From: an uncultured Vibrio sp.
GTDB taxonomy: Bacteria > Pseudomonadota > Gammaproteobacteria > Enterobacterales > Vibrionaceae
Length of the DNA: 64,000 nt
Reading direction: 5' to 3'
Assembly: GCA_947504195.1 (NCBI GenBank)
Contig: CANNGN010000007.1
Location: 146,710-210,709, forward strand
Shown: positions 31,535 to 41,642 of the stretch, piece by piece
How positions within the stretch are numbered: position 1 is the first letter of the stretch
Layout: the number at the start of each line of letters is the position of its first letter
Made by a program: the position numbers and the translations under genes
Notes under the pieces: generated by a model
Databases searched by the model: none
Told to the model about the DNA's origin: nothing
The model's input: only the letters and a program-made list of their open reading frames with translations

Positions 31535-33259
31535 TTACTGAGTTTTTTCTGCGATAAATTTATCAACACAAGCTTGAATTTCTTCTGCCGTTGGTAAAGA
31601 AAGTGCTTCTTCCGCCATTGCTTTAACTTCTGCAAAGTTAGAGTTACGGATTGTTTTCTTAACGACAGGAATAGAAATACCACTCATAGAGAATTCATCT
31701 AAACCCATACCTAGTAATAAAAGAGTCGCTCTTTCATCGCCCGCAAGCTCACCACACATGCCTGTCCACTTGCCTTCAGCATGAGATGCATCAATCACTT
31801 GCTTAATCACAGTTAATACAGCAGGAGATAGTGGGTTGTAAAGGTGTGAGATCATCTCGTTACCACGGTCAACCGCCAATGTATATTGGGTCAGGTCGTT
31901 AGTTCCGATTGAGAAGAACTCAACTTCTTTAGCAAGGTGATGGGCAATTGCAGCAGCTGCTGGAGTTTCAACCATCACACCGACTTCGATGTTTTTGTCG
32001 AAAGCATAGCCTTCTGATTGAAGCTCTACTTTGTACTCTTCAAGTGCAGCTTTTAGCTCACGAATTTCTTCAACTGAGATAATCATTGGGAACATGATAC
32101 GAAGTTTACCGTGCGCTGATGCACGCAGAATACCGCGTAATTGTGCACGAAGGATATCGCGACGATCTAAGCTGATGCGAATCGCACGCCAGCCAAGAAA
32201 TGGGTTCATCTCTTGTGGAAGATCCATATACGGAAGGTCTTTATCTCCACCGATATCCATGGTACGAATAATCACGGATTCGCCATGCATTGATTCCGCA
32301 ACTTCTTTATATGCTTCGTACTGCTCTTGCTCAGTTGGTAAAGCCGTTCGATCCATGAAAAGAAACTCAGTGCGGTATAGACCAACACCTTCACCACCGT
32401 TGCGTAAAATACCATCACAGTCTTTAACTGTACCAATATTTCCGCATACTTCGACACGATGTCCATCAAGCGTTTCTGCTGGTAGATCTTTTAGTTTTGC
32501 CAGTTCTGCTTTTTCTGCAAGAACATCTTCTTTAATTTTTTTCGCTTCTTCAATTTCAGCATCAGAAGGGTTAATGATGATTTTATTGTTGATCGCGTCA
32601 ACAACTAACATATCACCATGTTTTACCTTTTGAGTGATGTCATTAGTACCAACAATCGCTGGAAGTTCAAGAGAACGAGCCATGATTGAGGTGTGCGATG
32701 TACGACCACCAATGTCAGTAATAAAACCTAAAACGTAATTTAAATTGATTTGTGCGGTTTCTGACGGAGTTAAATCGTAAGCGACTAGAATGACTTCTTC
32801 GTTAATGGCTGCAAGATTAACGATAGTAATACCAAGAGCATTTTTTACGAAACGAGCGCCGATATCACGAACATCAGTTGCTCGTTCTTTTAAGTACTCA
32901 TCATCTAACGACTCAAGCGCAACAGCTTGTTCTTCGATAACAGTATGAATAGCGTTATCGGCATAAAGTTTGTCGTTCTTGATAAGAGCTAAGATTTCTT
33001 CTTCTAGCTCTTCATCTTCAAGCAACATTATGTGACCTTCAAAGATGGCTTCTTTTTCTTCACCGAAGGTTTCTAACGCTTTTTGCTTGATGAGTTCAAG
33101 TTGCTCTTTTGATTTATTACGTGCGGTGTAGAAAGCTTCAACTTGCGCTTCTACTTGGTCATCGGAAATGGTGTTGGTGTTTAGGACAATTTCATCTTCT
33201 TGAAGTAGTAGTGCTTTACCGATAGCAATACCAGGAGATGCTAGGATACCTGAAATCAT
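31535..33259 (-). CDS. ptsI: PtsI, PTS enzyme I
   Basis: Enzyme I takes phosphate from phosphoenolpyruvate and gives it to HPr. It is 574 residues. The phospho-His is H189 in [13 protein letters not shown]. The C-terminal PEP-binding domain has [13 protein letters not shown] and [18 protein letters not shown]. It lies between ptsH and crr. Confidence 0.98.
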   Translation of the reverse strand: MISGILASPGIAIGKALLLQEDEIVLNTNTISDDQVEAQVEAFYTARNKSKEQLELIKQKALETFGEEKEAIFEGHIMLLEDEELEEEILALIKNDKLYADNAIHTVIEEQAVALESLDDEYLKERATDVRDIGARFVKNALGITIVNLAAINEEVILVAYDLTPSETAQINLNYVLGFITDIGGRTSHTSIMARSLELPAIVGTNDITQKVKHGDMLVVDAINNKIIINPSDAEIEEAKKIKEDVLAEKAELAKLKDLPAETLDGHRVEVCGNIGTVKDCDGILRNGGEGVGLYRTEFLFMDRTALPTEQEQYEAYKEVAESMHGESVIIRTMDIGGDKDLPYMDLPQEMNPFLGWRAIRISLDRRDILRAQLRGILRASAHGKLRIMFPMIISVEEIRELKAALEEYKVELQSEGYAFDKNIEVGVMVETPAAAAIAHHLAKEVEFFSIGTNDLTQYTLAVDRGNEMISHLYNPLSPAVLTVIKQVIDASHAEGKWTGMCGELAGDERATLLLLGMGLDEFSMSGISIPVVKKTIRNSNFAEVKAMAEEALSLPTAEEIQACVDKFIAEKTQ

Positions 33260-33344
33260 AGCTTTACCTTAAACTGGTTAACATTAGACGGGATTGAAAA
33301 TAGCTGCGAAATAAAAATGTGTTGGATAGACATGAGTAAATACC

Positions 33345-33375
33345 AACAGAGCCGTTGCTTAATAACGGCTCTGTT
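33345..33375 (-). repeat. perfect 12-bp inverted repeat between ptsH and ptsI
   Basis: AACAGAGCCGTT (33345-33356) pairs with AACGGCTCTGTT (33364-33375) across a seven-base loop. In the ptsH transcript this is a strong hairpin without a long U-run. It may attenuate or stabilise the message so that HPr is made in excess of enzyme I (inference). Confidence 0.75.
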
Positions 33376-33385
33376 GAAAGTATGA

Positions 33386-33643
33386 TTACTCTAGGTGATC
33401 CATTAGGGCAACTAGATGATCAACCGCTTGTTTTTCTTGAGCGCCAGTTGCAGAGATAGTTACTTCAGTTCCTTTAACTAGTCCAAGAGTTTGAAGTTTG
33501 AACAGGCTTTTAGCACTTGCACTTTTACCGTTTGAAGTAACAGTAATATCGGCATCGAAAGTTTTCGCTTCTTTAACGAATTGTGCAGCAGGTCGAGTGT
33601 GTAAACCGTTTTCAGCAGTGATTTTTACTTGCTTCTCGTACAT
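33386..33643 (-). CDS. ptsH: PtsH, HPr phosphocarrier
   Basis: HPr is the phosphocarrier between enzyme I and the sugar-specific EIIA proteins. It is 85 residues, with His15 in [13 protein letters not shown] and the [19 protein letters not shown] region around Ser46. It heads the pts operon. The roughly 240 bases upstream must hold the promoter; I could not fix a CRP site by eye. Confidence 0.98.
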   Translation of the reverse strand: MYEKQVKITAENGLHTRPAAQFVKEAKTFDADITVTSNGKSASAKSLFKLQTLGLVKGTEVTISATGAQEKQAVDHLVALMDHLE

Positions 33644-33878
33644 GTTGTATACCCCAATTTAATATATTATTTTAGTTTCGTTATAGAGGTCGTCGTAGCT
33701 TAACAATTTTCAACAATTAGCATGTGCTGTTTGCTGAGTCTTCGTTGCTGACAATCGACTCCTCTCTAATAAGTTAACATCAGTGATGATGACAACTTCA
33801 TAACTCTAGGTTTGATCTTTATTTTGAAGCTTAAAATAAAGTAAGCCCGATATTACCAAAGGTGGCGCTAGGATCAAC

Positions 33879-33906
33879 AAAAAAGCCCCTATAAGGGGCT
33901 TTTTTA
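33879..33906 (-). terminator. terminator downstream of cysK
   Basis: AAAAAGCCCCTATAAGGGGCTTTTT at about 33880-33905 is a six-pair stem with long flanking A and T runs. It lies 27 bases beyond the cysK stop in the direction of cysK transcription. Confidence 0.9.
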
Positions 33907-33931
33907 TGCGAAAATTTGATTTCACTACATA

Positions 33932-34900
33932 TTATTGTTGGTTCTCTTTTTCAGAGAATATACCTGCAAACAGTGCTGTACTTAGGTAACGTTCACCTGA
34001 ACTAGGAAGAATAACAACGATAGTTTTATCAGCAAATTCAGGGAGTTCTGCAATTCTATTTGCTGCTACAACGGCTGCACCAGATGATATTCCAGCTAGA
34101 ATACCTTCTTCTTTCATTAGTCGTTGTGTCATTTCGATCGCATCGTCAGATGATACGGCTTCAACGCGGTCAATCAGTGATAAATCTAAGTTTCCTGGAA
34201 TAAAGCCCGCTCCAATCCCTTGAATCTTATGCGGTGCTGGTTTGATTTCTTCGCCTGCGATTGCTTGCGCGATCACTGGTGATTCCGTTGGTTCTACCGC
34301 TACTGATGTAATTGCTTTACCTTGAGTATTCTTAAGGTAGCGACTTGTACCACTAATGGTTCCGCCTGTTCCGACACCTGCAACTAGAACATCTACTTCG
34401 CCATCAGTAGCATCCCAGATTTCAGGTCCCGTTGTTTTTTCGTGAATCTCTGGGTTTGCTGGGTTATTAAATTGTTGAAGCAGCAGGTACTTGCTTGGAT
34501 CGCTTGCAACGATTTCTTCAGCTTTTGCAATTGCTCCTTTCATGCCTTTAGCAGCTTCTGTTAACTCTAGGTTTGCTCCTAATGCTTTAAGAAGTTTACG
34601 ACGCTCCAAGCTCATTGACTCAGGCATGGTTAACGTTAATTTGTAACCACGAGCTGCAGCAACGAAAGCAAGTGCAATACCGGTGTTTCCACTGGTTGGT
34701 TCAACAAGTTCAATACCTGCTTTTAGTTTGCCAGATTTTTCAGCATCCCAAATCAAATTTGCACCGATACGACATTTTACGCTGAAGCTAGGGTTACGAG
34801 CTTCAACTTTAGCCAATACATTGCCTTTACTAACTTTGTTAAGACGAACAAGAGGAGTGTTACCAATTGCAAGTGAGTTATCTTCGTAGATTTTGCTCAT
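33932..34900 (-). CDS. cysK: CysK, O-acetylserine sulfhydrylase A
   Basis: CysK makes cysteine from O-acetylserine and sulfide with pyridoxal phosphate. It is 322 residues. The PLP lysine is K42 in [11 protein letters not shown]; the substrate loop [10 protein letters not shown] and the PLP phosphate loop [13 protein letters not shown] are intact. It lies next to cysZ, whose product supplies sulfate, although each may have its own promoter. Confidence 0.97.
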   Translation of the reverse strand: MSKIYEDNSLAIGNTPLVRLNKVSKGNVLAKVEARNPSFSVKCRIGANLIWDAEKSGKLKAGIELVEPTSGNTGIALAFVAAARGYKLTLTMPESMSLERRKLLKALGANLELTEAAKGMKGAIAKAEEIVASDPSKYLLLQQFNNPANPEIHEKTTGPEIWDATDGEVDVLVAGVGTGGTISGTSRYLKNTQGKAITSVAVEPTESPVIAQAIAGEEIKPAPHKIQGIGAGFIPGNLDLSLIDRVEAVSSDDAIEMTQRLMKEEGILAGISSGAAVVAANRIAELPEFADKTIVVILPSSGERYLSTALFAGIFSEKENQQ

Positions 34901-35026
34901 AGTTAATATATCCTTGAATTCACGTTTGGGCGTTTCAAACGATGGAAACGTCGTTGTTTGTTAATGTTAATTAAGAATAGAACGTCAGATTGAAACGGAA
35001 AAGGATTAAAAAGTTATAACATATAG

Positions 35027-35055
35027 GGAGTAACGATAGTGGTTATCGTTACTCC
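35027..35055 (-). terminator. inverted repeat, probable cysZ terminator
   Basis: GGAGTAACGATA (35027-35038) pairs with TATCGTTACTCC (35044-35055) just beyond the cysZ stop. The stem is perfect over 12 bases, but the following U-run is interrupted, so termination may be weak. Confidence 0.6.
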
Positions 35056-35062
35056 AATATAA

Positions 35063-35806
35063 TTATCGCAGTGATGCTTGGCGAAATTCTGTTACCCACA
35101 TAGCCGTTGCTCCACAGACAGCGATTGGAAGAACGAACATATTTACAACAGGGACGGTTGTAAATAGGGTAACCATAACCCCAAACCCATAAGCACAGCC
35201 TTTTTTCTGCTTTAGTTGGTCTCTCATTGTGATGAAGTCGACCTTATTATTGTCAAAAGGGTAGTCACAATATTGGATAGCAAACATCCACGAGGTAAAA
35301 ATAAACCATGCAAATGGCCCAACAGTTTGTCCGATTACTGGAATGAATAGGAGTATAAATAGCCCAATCATTTTGGGGATCGTATAAACCAGTTTTCGCC
35401 ATTCACGTGCCAAAATTCGAGGGATATCTTTAAAAAAAGCCGTAAGACTTTCTTGTTTAGGTTCGATTCCAAGTAACTTTTGTTCTACTTTTTCAGCAAG
35501 TAGACCACTAAACGGTGCCGCAATAATATTTGCTAGAGTGCTGAAGTAGTACATGAATATAACAACGATAACCAAAGAAATTAGCGGCCATAATACATAG
35601 CTTAACCATGAAAGCATGTCAGGCAACAGACCTATAACACCATCGATCCACCCTCCCATTTGATTAAACAGAAAGGCGAGTGCGCCACCAATTAAAATAA
35701 AATTTATTAACAAGGGAAACATAACGTATCGACGAAGCCCCGGAGCCATTGCAAGCTTGGCTCCGTAGAAGAAGTAGCCAAAACCGGAGTGTTTTTCTAA
35801 AGTCAT
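35063..35806 (-). CDS. cysZ: CysZ, sulfate permease
   Basis: CysZ is an inner-membrane sulfate channel feeding the cysteine pathway. It is 247 residues with several hydrophobic helices. SGFGYFFYGAKLAMAPGLRRYVMFPLLIN at the start, the middle region with FKDIPRILAREWRKLVY and the end VFVLPIAVCGATAMW-type segment are family features. It is divergent from zipA across about 236 bases. Confidence 0.95.
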   Translation of the reverse strand: MTLEKHSGFGYFFYGAKLAMAPGLRRYVMFPLLINFILIGGALAFLFNQMGGWIDGVIGLLPDMLSWLSYVLWPLISLVIVVIFMYYFSTLANIIAAPFSGLLAEKVEQKLLGIEPKQESLTAFFKDIPRILAREWRKLVYTIPKMIGLFILLFIPVIGQTVGPFAWFIFTSWMFAIQYCDYPFDNNKVDFITMRDQLKQKKGCAYGFGVMVTLFTTVPVVNMFVLPIAVCGATAMWVTEFRQASLR

Positions 35807-36042
35807 GGTAGATTCCTATTTTTTAATACGTAGTTAGGACTAAATTTCCAGTATTCTAACCTAGCTAATTAGAATAATTGTGAAAAAAATTCCTGTTAAT
35901 TCATAACTTCTCACAATATCCTATTCAAAATCGCCTTTAAAGTTTGTTAAAGTGACCAGATAAGAAAAACTGAGCTATGATAACTAAGCGACACTATGTT
36001 AATAGTGGTCGATCTAAGAATTCGAGTAACTGAGAGTTTATA

Positions 36043-36927
36043 ATGCAAGAATTGCGATTCGTACTCATAATTGTAGGTGCACTGGCTATAGCTGCGCTAT
36101 TGTTTCATGGTCTTTGGACTAGCCGAAAAGATGGAAAGTCAAAATTTGGCAATAAACCTCTAGGTAAGATAGAAAGTGATGATGAGCCGACTTCACCGCC
36201 ACCCCGTTCTTTTTTTAATACCAAGAAAGATGATGTAGAAGAGAAAAAATCACGTAAAGAACCAGCATTTACGTTTGATGTCCCTGCATCACCCGATGCT
36301 GATGATTCATTTACTTCTCGTGAAATTGACCCTTTGATCGATAGTTATGAAAATCATGACGACTTCGCCGATATGTCATCTGAAGAAGCCGAGGCTCGTT
36401 TCCAAGAAGCGCTTGCTCAACAGCCTGAACTCACTGAACCTGAAGTCGAAGCACAAACTCCAATTAGTACACCAGAAGTACCCGCTGAACCTGAGCCTGA
36501 AGAAGACCCTTTTGAAGTGTTAGTTCTCAATGTTCATTGTGCAACCAGTGAACCGTTTGTCGGCACTAAACTGTTCGATAGCATGAAGCAAAATGGATTG
36601 CTCTACGGTGAAATGGATATTTTCCACCGTCACGCCGATTTATCGGGTACAGGAAAGATATTGTTTAGTGTCGCAAACATGATGCAGCCAGGAACATTGA
36701 AGCATGATGATCCTAATGAATTTACTACTAAAGGTATTTCATTCTTTATGACGCTCCCTTGTTTTGGTGATTCGGAGCAAAACTTCAAAGTGATGTTGCG
36801 TACTGCTCAGCAAATTGCGGATGACATGGGAGGCAATGTTTTAGATGAACGTCGTAATCTAATGACACCAGACCGCCTTGCTCAATACCGACAACAAATC
36901 AAAGAGTTTAAAGCCAAGAATGGTTAG
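36043..36927 (+). CDS. zipA: ZipA, FtsZ-anchoring cell-division protein
   Basis: ZipA tethers FtsZ to the inner membrane at the division site. It is 294 residues with an N-terminal membrane helix (about 5-24, N-out orientation), an acidic and proline-rich linker (about 30-160) and a C-terminal FtsZ-binding domain (about 162-290, starting [18 protein letters not shown]). A terminator separates it from the ligase gene. Confidence 0.96.
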   Translation: MQELRFVLIIVGALAIAALLFHGLWTSRKDGKSKFGNKPLGKIESDDEPTSPPPRSFFNTKKDDVEEKKSRKEPAFTFDVPASPDADDSFTSREIDPLIDSYENHDDFADMSSEEAEARFQEALAQQPELTEPEVEAQTPISTPEVPAEPEPEEDPFEVLVLNVHCATSEPFVGTKLFDSMKQNGLLYGEMDIFHRHADLSGTGKILFSVANMMQPGTLKHDDPNEFTTKGISFFMTLPCFGDSEQNFKVMLRTAQQIADDMGGNVLDERRNLMTPDRLAQYRQQIKEFKAKNG

Positions 36928-36940
36928 AAGTGGTAAAATG

Positions 36941-36968
36941 AGAGGCTCCTTTGGGGGCCTTTTTTTTG
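36941..36968 (+). terminator. terminator downstream of zipA
   Basis: AGGCTCC TTT GGGGGCCT, with one G-T pair, is followed by eight T bases. It lies just after the zipA stop and separates it from the ligase gene. Confidence 0.85.
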
Positions 36969-37063
36969 TCGTGGGTAAACGTTATTTAGCGGCAAATTGA
37001 AACAATAGCGCAATGATAAATGCCGTACCTCGGCTTTTAAAATCATAAAATACATAAATTGAA

Positions 37064-39019
37064 ATGGTAAATATAATGTCTGAATTTGAGTTTAATGACG
37101 CACAGATTTCCTTTATAGAACAGTTAGGAGTAGATGTTGAATTAACAAAACTTGAAGCTGCAATCAGAAGTAATGATGTTGAGAACTTAAGTAATAGTGA
37201 GCTTTTGACTTTATTAGAAGTGACGAACGCATTTTATCGTTCAGGAAGCCCAATCTTGAGTGATTCGAATTACGATCAGGCCAGTCGTTTATTTGCGAAA
37301 AATAATCCCAACCATCCATTTGTGCTCTCTGTTGAGCCTGAGTCAGTCAATGTTGGAAAGACCGTTGCATTGCCGCAAAAGATGCTTTCAACGGATAAAG
37401 CGTATTCAAAGGGCGAAATTCAAAAATGGCTGGATCGAATTTTAAAATCGGCCGAATTATTATCTATTGAGAGTGACACTATTCAGGTTCGAGTAACCCC
37501 AAAGCTAGATGGGTACGCGGCATATGATGATGGAGAAAAGCTCTACACGCGAGGCGATGGTGTTAAAGGGCAAGACGTAACTCGTGCATTTGAGCGAGGT
37601 CTACAAGTTGCAAATCACGGGCAACGAGGGCTAGGCGCCGGTGAAATCGTTATCAATAAAGATTATTTCGAACATCAGCTGAGTGACCATTTCGAAAATT
37701 CGCGCAACATTCAAGCCGCTATTATTGCAGAGAAAAATGTCGATGAACGAGTCTTAAAAGCGATAACCGACGGTGCTTGTGTCTTCTATCCATTTTCATT
37801 AATCGATAATTGGACTGGGCATTACCAAACTTTGCTTGATGATTTCGACGTCATTGTCGAACAGATTTGGAATGCGGTTTCTTTTGACGTTGATGGCGTT
37901 ATTTTAGAAGTCACTGACGAGCGTATCAAAGAGAATATGGGGGCGACTCGCAAGTTTCATCGCTGGCAGATTGCTTTTAAAATCAATGAAGAATCAGCTC
38001 AAGTTGAAGTGATAAACGTGATACCACAAACATCTCGGACTGGACGAGTGTCTCCCGTTGCTGAATTGGTGCCGACTAAAATCAGTGGTGCAACCATCAG
38101 TCGGGTTACGGTTCACCATTATAATATGGTGAAAACCAATGGTGTTGGTCCTGGGGCAATGGTACAAATTGTACGAAGTGGCCTAGTGATACCGAAGATT
38201 GAAAAGGTGATTAAAAGCGTTGAGCCACAACTTCCTGACGCATGTCCAAGTTGCCATTCATCTTTGTTGTGGGAATCGGACCATTTAATTTGTCCAAATA
38301 AGAGTGACTGTCCCGCACAGACTGAGAATACTCTGATACATTTCTTTAAAACCTTAGCAAATAATGATGGCTTTGGGCCAAAAGTGATTGAAAAACTGAG
38401 CCAATTTGGCGTTAGGCATATTCATGAGATTTATGACTTAACGGTAGAGCAATTCTCGGAGTTCGGCTTTGGTGATAAAACGTCACAAAATCTTTACGAT
38501 CAGCTTATTGCAAGTCGAGAAATTGAAGTTGAAGATTGGCGTTTTCTATCGGCTTTTGGAGTGAGTCGTTTAGGTGGCGGAAATTGTGAAAAATTGCTTC
38601 AAGTCTATTCAATCACTGAGTTATTTGATGTTTCCGCTGAGGCCATCGTCGAAATTGATGGTTTTGCCTTGCTCAGCGCTGAAGCGATTGTTGCAGGGCT
38701 TGCGAATATTAGAGATGAGTTTTTCAAGGTCTATGAGCTTGGATTCACCCTCAGTGTGACGGCGAAACAGGCTGACAGTGATACTGCTTCTCCAATCGCG
38801 GGCAAAATGATCGTGTTTACGGGTTCAATGCAGCAGGGCTCTCGTGGTGATATGGAAAAACAAGCGAAGTTGCTTGGCGCTAAAGTTGGGAAATCGGTTA
38901 CTGGAAAAACCAACTATTTAGTCACCGGTGCAAAAGTGGGTGAAACCAAGATCAACGCGGCGCAAGCAAAAGGTGTTGAGGTGTTGACGGAACAAGCTTA
39001 TCTAAACCTAATTGGTTAG
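37064..39019 (+). CDS. divergent NAD-dependent DNA ligase (LigA architecture)
   Basis: A 651-residue protein with full LigA domain order. The NAD-binding Ia-like region (AFYRSGSPILSDSNYDQASRLF) comes first. Adenylation motifs are K147-L-D-G150, GEIVINK (193-199), DVDGVIL (275-281) and RWQIAFKI (300-307). The OB region is TGRVSPVAELVPTKISGAT, the zinc finger has C394, C397, C410 and C416, helix-hairpin-helix repeats follow, and a BRCT domain covers about 575-651. The sequence is far from Vibrio LigA: the usual CEPKLDG reads VTPKLDGYAAYDDG. It occupies the place after zipA where Vibrio usually has ligA. It looks active. ATG at 37064 or 37076; both ribosome-binding sites are weak. Confidence 0.88.
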   Translation: MVNIMSEFEFNDAQISFIEQLGVDVELTKLEAAIRSNDVENLSNSELLTLLEVTNAFYRSGSPILSDSNYDQASRLFAKNNPNHPFVLSVEPESVNVGKTVALPQKMLSTDKAYSKGEIQKWLDRILKSAELLSIESDTIQVRVTPKLDGYAAYDDGEKLYTRGDGVKGQDVTRAFERGLQVANHGQRGLGAGEIVINKDYFEHQLSDHFENSRNIQAAIIAEKNVDERVLKAITDGACVFYPFSLIDNWTGHYQTLLDDFDVIVEQIWNAVSFDVDGVILEVTDERIKENMGATRKFHRWQIAFKINEESAQVEVINVIPQTSRTGRVSPVAELVPTKISGATISRVTVHHYNMVKTNGVGPGAMVQIVRSGLVIPKIEKVIKSVEPQLPDACPSCHSSLLWESDHLICPNKSDCPAQTENTLIHFFKTLANNDGFGPKVIEKLSQFGVRHIHEIYDLTVEQFSEFGFGDKTSQNLYDQLIASREIEVEDWRFLSAFGVSRLGGGNCEKLLQVYSITELFDVSAEAIVEIDGFALLSAEAIVAGLANIRDEFFKVYELGFTLSVTAKQADSDTASPIAGKMIVFTGSMQQGSRGDMEKQAKLLGAKVGKSVTGKTNYLVTGAKVGETKINAAQAKGVEVLTEQAYLNLIG

Positions 39020-39039
39020 AAATACATCGAGGAAAAATC

Positions 39040-39085
39040 AAAATGGACGCCCTTTGAGAATGTAATAAAGAGAGCGTCCATTTTT
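39040..39085. terminator. bidirectional terminator ligase / cnoX
   Basis: AAAATGGACGC pairs with GCGTCCATTTTT across a loop of about 23 bases that can extend the stem. A-run left and T-run right serve both convergent genes. Confidence 0.8.
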
Positions 39086-39115
39086 GTGTCTATAAGAAAT
39101 TAAAAATCGCTTAAC

Positions 39116-39970
39116 TTAGTAAAGCAATGAATAGAGCTGACGACGAAAGCGACTTGCCAGTGGGTTACTTTGACCGAGCGCGTTTAGAATATCCATAAAG
39201 ACTTTTTTCATTTCACCATCTTGCGCATTGAGATCTTTGCTCAAGAATGTCCATAGTAGCTCGAGAGCATCTTCGTCACGGTTGACACCATGGTATTGAC
39301 TTGCCAACTCTAAAGCCACTTGTGTGTCGCTTGAATTTGCTGCAAATGTCGCCTCCAATGATGTAATTTCAGGGCTATTCGATGCTTGCTCATGCAGTGT
39401 GAGCTTGGCCTGTAATTTGGTGTAGTAGCCGTCCTGGTACTCCATCGTGACCTTTGCTAATAGTGGTTCAACTAAGTCAAATTGTTGGGTTTCTAAATAA
39501 CAATCCGCTAGTGCTAGTAACACATCACCGCGAGAAGATAGGGGCTCTTGTATCGATGTTAACAAAGGTAATGCTTGTTGGTATTGTTCTTGAGATATTA
39601 GCTGTTTAGCCTGCTCAAAGTTACGCTCATCTTGGCTTGGTAGGTGACGTTCGAGTAGGGCATTAATCGCTTCAATTGTTTGTGGCCCGCCAATACCGTC
39701 GACCGCTTGTCCTTGTGAAAATAAGGCAAATGTAGGAAGAACTTGGACGCCAAATTGCGCTGCTACCGCTTGTTCTTGTTGACAGTTGAGCAGCGCTAGA
39801 GAGAATGCTCCTTGGTACTGCTGGGTGAGCTGTCTTATGGGTTCGATCAACGCGCCACTTTCTGGTTCGGCAGGAGCCCAAAAGTAGACTAATACTGGTG
39901 TAGTCATGGATCCTTCAATGACTTCTCGTAAATTATGTTGCGTTATTTCGACTGGGTTTGGCGTTTGCAT
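39116..39970 (-). CDS. cnoX: CnoX (YbbN), thioredoxin-like co-chaperone with TPR repeats
   Basis: CnoX protects unfolded proteins, notably under chlorine stress, and hands them to GroEL. From the ATG at 39970 (MQTPNPVEITQHN) it is 284 residues, the E. coli length; a TTG four codons earlier is less likely. The N-terminal thioredoxin fold (about 5-110, VLVYFWAPAEPES, VLPTFALF) has no cysteine at the usual CxxC site, so no disulfide chemistry is expected. The C-terminal part is TPR-like and ends LASRFRRQLYSLLY. Confidence 0.95.
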   Translation of the reverse strand: MQTPNPVEITQHNLREVIEGSMTTPVLVYFWAPAEPESGALIEPIRQLTQQYQGAFSLALLNCQQEQAVAAQFGVQVLPTFALFSQGQAVDGIGGPQTIEAINALLERHLPSQDERNFEQAKQLISQEQYQQALPLLTSIQEPLSSRGDVLLALADCYLETQQFDLVEPLLAKVTMEYQDGYYTKLQAKLTLHEQASNSPEITSLEATFAANSSDTQVALELASQYHGVNRDEDALELLWTFLSKDLNAQDGEMKKVFMDILNALGQSNPLASRFRRQLYSLLY

Positions 39971-40158
39971 TTTAATGTCCAACTGTTCATCACTATCAAA
40001 GCAAGATATGGGCTAAGCAATCGAAAATCAAGTTAGAGGCATTGGAAAAACGATCTATATTCTCATTAATAATTAATGTTTTATGAGGTGGCAGATTGAT
40101 TTGCCTTGGTAACTCGTTATTCTTAAGGTTGATGTTAATTGGGCTTACTGAGGTTTCT

Positions 40159-41094
40159 ATGGATTTAGTATTGGAATATGTATTAAGAGTGGAAGTTGTT
40201 CTTCTCATACTTGCGATTGTTATTTTAAAATCTTCAATTATTTTTGTTCCACAAAACCGAGCGTATCTTATTGAGCGTTTTGGCAAGTATCAATCAACCC
40301 GGGAAGCTGGATTAAATTTCATCGTTCCATTTATTGATCATGTTGGTGCTGATCGCTCGTTGAAAGAACAAGCCGTAGATGTCCCAAGCCAAAGTGCGAT
40401 CACCCGAGATAACATTTCGCTAAGTGTTGATGGCGTTCTTTACTTCCGAGTATTAGATCCGTACAAAGCCAGCTATGGTGTGGATGATTACGTGTTTGCG
40501 GTGACTCAACTTTCGCAAACCACAATGCGTTCTGAGCTCGGAAAAATGGAATTAGATAAAACATTTGAAGAGCGCGATGCACTGAATACCAATATTGTTG
40601 CGGCAATCAACGAAGCCGCTAGTCCCTGGGGTATTCAGGTTCTACGTTATGAAATAAAAGATATTGTGCCACCGCAAACCGTTATGGAAGCGATGGAAAC
40701 ACAAATGAAAGCGGAGCGGGTCAAACGAGCTCAAATCCTCGAGTCAGAGGGTGATCGTCAAGCAGCTATTAACGTAGCTGAAGGTCAAAAGCGATCAGTC
40801 GTACTTCAAGCTGAAGCGGAAAAAGAAGAGCAAGTTCTTCGTGCGGAAGGTGAAGCAAGAGCCATTATTGCAGTTGCAGATGCACAAGCTCAAGCACTGC
40901 AGAAAGTCGGTGAGGCGGCCAATACAGAACAAGGCCAAAAGGCAATTCAACTTGACCTAGCGACTAAGGCTATTGAAGCAAAAGCGGCGATTGCGAAAGA
41001 ATCATCTGTCGTCTTGTTACCCGATAATGGTAATGATGCGAGTTCGGTGGTTGCTCAGGCGATGACGATTATTAAGAGCTTAAATAAAGGCTAA
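40159..41094 (+). CDS. qmcA: QmcA (YbbK), SPFH/stomatin-family membrane protein
   Basis: QmcA forms large SPFH oligomers on the inner membrane. The ATG at 40159 (MDLVLEYVLRVE; GAGG five bases upstream) gives 311 residues (E. coli 305); a TTG 63 bases earlier is unlikely. One N-terminal membrane helix (about 8-28), SPFH core (VPQNRAYLIERFGKYQ, VDVPSQSAITRDNISLSVDG) and a long alanine- and glutamate-rich coiled coil (about 185-270) are visible. It is followed two bases later by an NfeD-type gene. Confidence 0.95.
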   Translation: MDLVLEYVLRVEVVLLILAIVILKSSIIFVPQNRAYLIERFGKYQSTREAGLNFIVPFIDHVGADRSLKEQAVDVPSQSAITRDNISLSVDGVLYFRVLDPYKASYGVDDYVFAVTQLSQTTMRSELGKMELDKTFEERDALNTNIVAAINEAASPWGIQVLRYEIKDIVPPQTVMEAMETQMKAERVKRAQILESEGDRQAAINVAEGQKRSVVLQAEAEKEEQVLRAEGEARAIIAVADAQAQALQKVGEAANTEQGQKAIQLDLATKAIEAKAAIAKESSVVLLPDNGNDASSVVAQAMTIIKSLNKG

Positions 41095-41096
41095 TT

Positions 41097-41552
41097 ATGG
41101 ACTATATCTTATCGAACTTGGCGCAAAGCTATGTTGTTATCGGATTGCTGTTACTTGCGATAGAAGTGCTCGTTCTTGGTTTCTCGACCTTTGTGCTGAT
41201 CTTTGTCGGAATTGGAATGATAGCGGTGGGAGTATTGATGTTTTTGGGCGTTTTCCCAGAAACTGTGATGAATTCTTTATTAGCCACTGCCATTATTTCA
41301 ACGCTCGTTGCGCTCTTTAGCTGGAAGCCGATGAAACGTTTGCAGAATAAAGTCGATTCAACCAAAACGACGAACGACATGATTGGTCATCGCTTTTTCT
41401 TAACTGATGAATTACTGGTTGGGCACACGGTGAGGCATCGATATTCAGGTATTGAATGGAAAGTAAAAGCAAAGCAACCTATCGAAGCTGGTACGGAAGT
41501 TCAAATTGTTCATATGGAAGTCGGGCTGCTAACGGTAGAGCGAGTTGATTAG
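41097..41552 (+). CDS. NfeD-family membrane protein (YbbJ, QmcA partner)
   Basis: A 151-residue protein with hydrophobic segments at about 10-60 and 55-75 and a C-terminal OB-type soluble domain (about 95-150, VGHTVRHRYSGIEWKVKAKQPIEAGTEVQIV). NfeD-type proteins pair with SPFH proteins; the two-base gap after qmcA fits a complex. Exact role unknown. Confidence 0.92.
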   Translation: MDYILSNLAQSYVVIGLLLLAIEVLVLGFSTFVLIFVGIGMIAVGVLMFLGVFPETVMNSLLATAIISTLVALFSWKPMKRLQNKVDSTKTTNDMIGHRFFLTDELLVGHTVRHRYSGIEWKVKAKQPIEAGTEVQIVHMEVGLLTVERVD

Positions 41553-41584
41553 CTCTTAACCACTTCTAATATCGATGATTAATG

Positions 41585-41623
41585 AAAACGTAACCGATGA
41601 GACTAACATTGGTTACGTTTTTT
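41585..41623. terminator. bidirectional terminator after the qmcA-nfeD operon
   Basis: AAAACGTAACC pairs with GGTTACGTTTT, with an inner extension, followed by a T-run. It also fits the leftward SDR gene. Confidence 0.85.
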
Positions 41624-41642
41624 GTTTCTAGCGACCCACATC

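Noticed and set aside
32031..32633. 200-codon open frame on the plus strand antisense to ptsI
   Set aside because: Shadow of ptsI with biased Ser/Arg composition; ptsI is certain.
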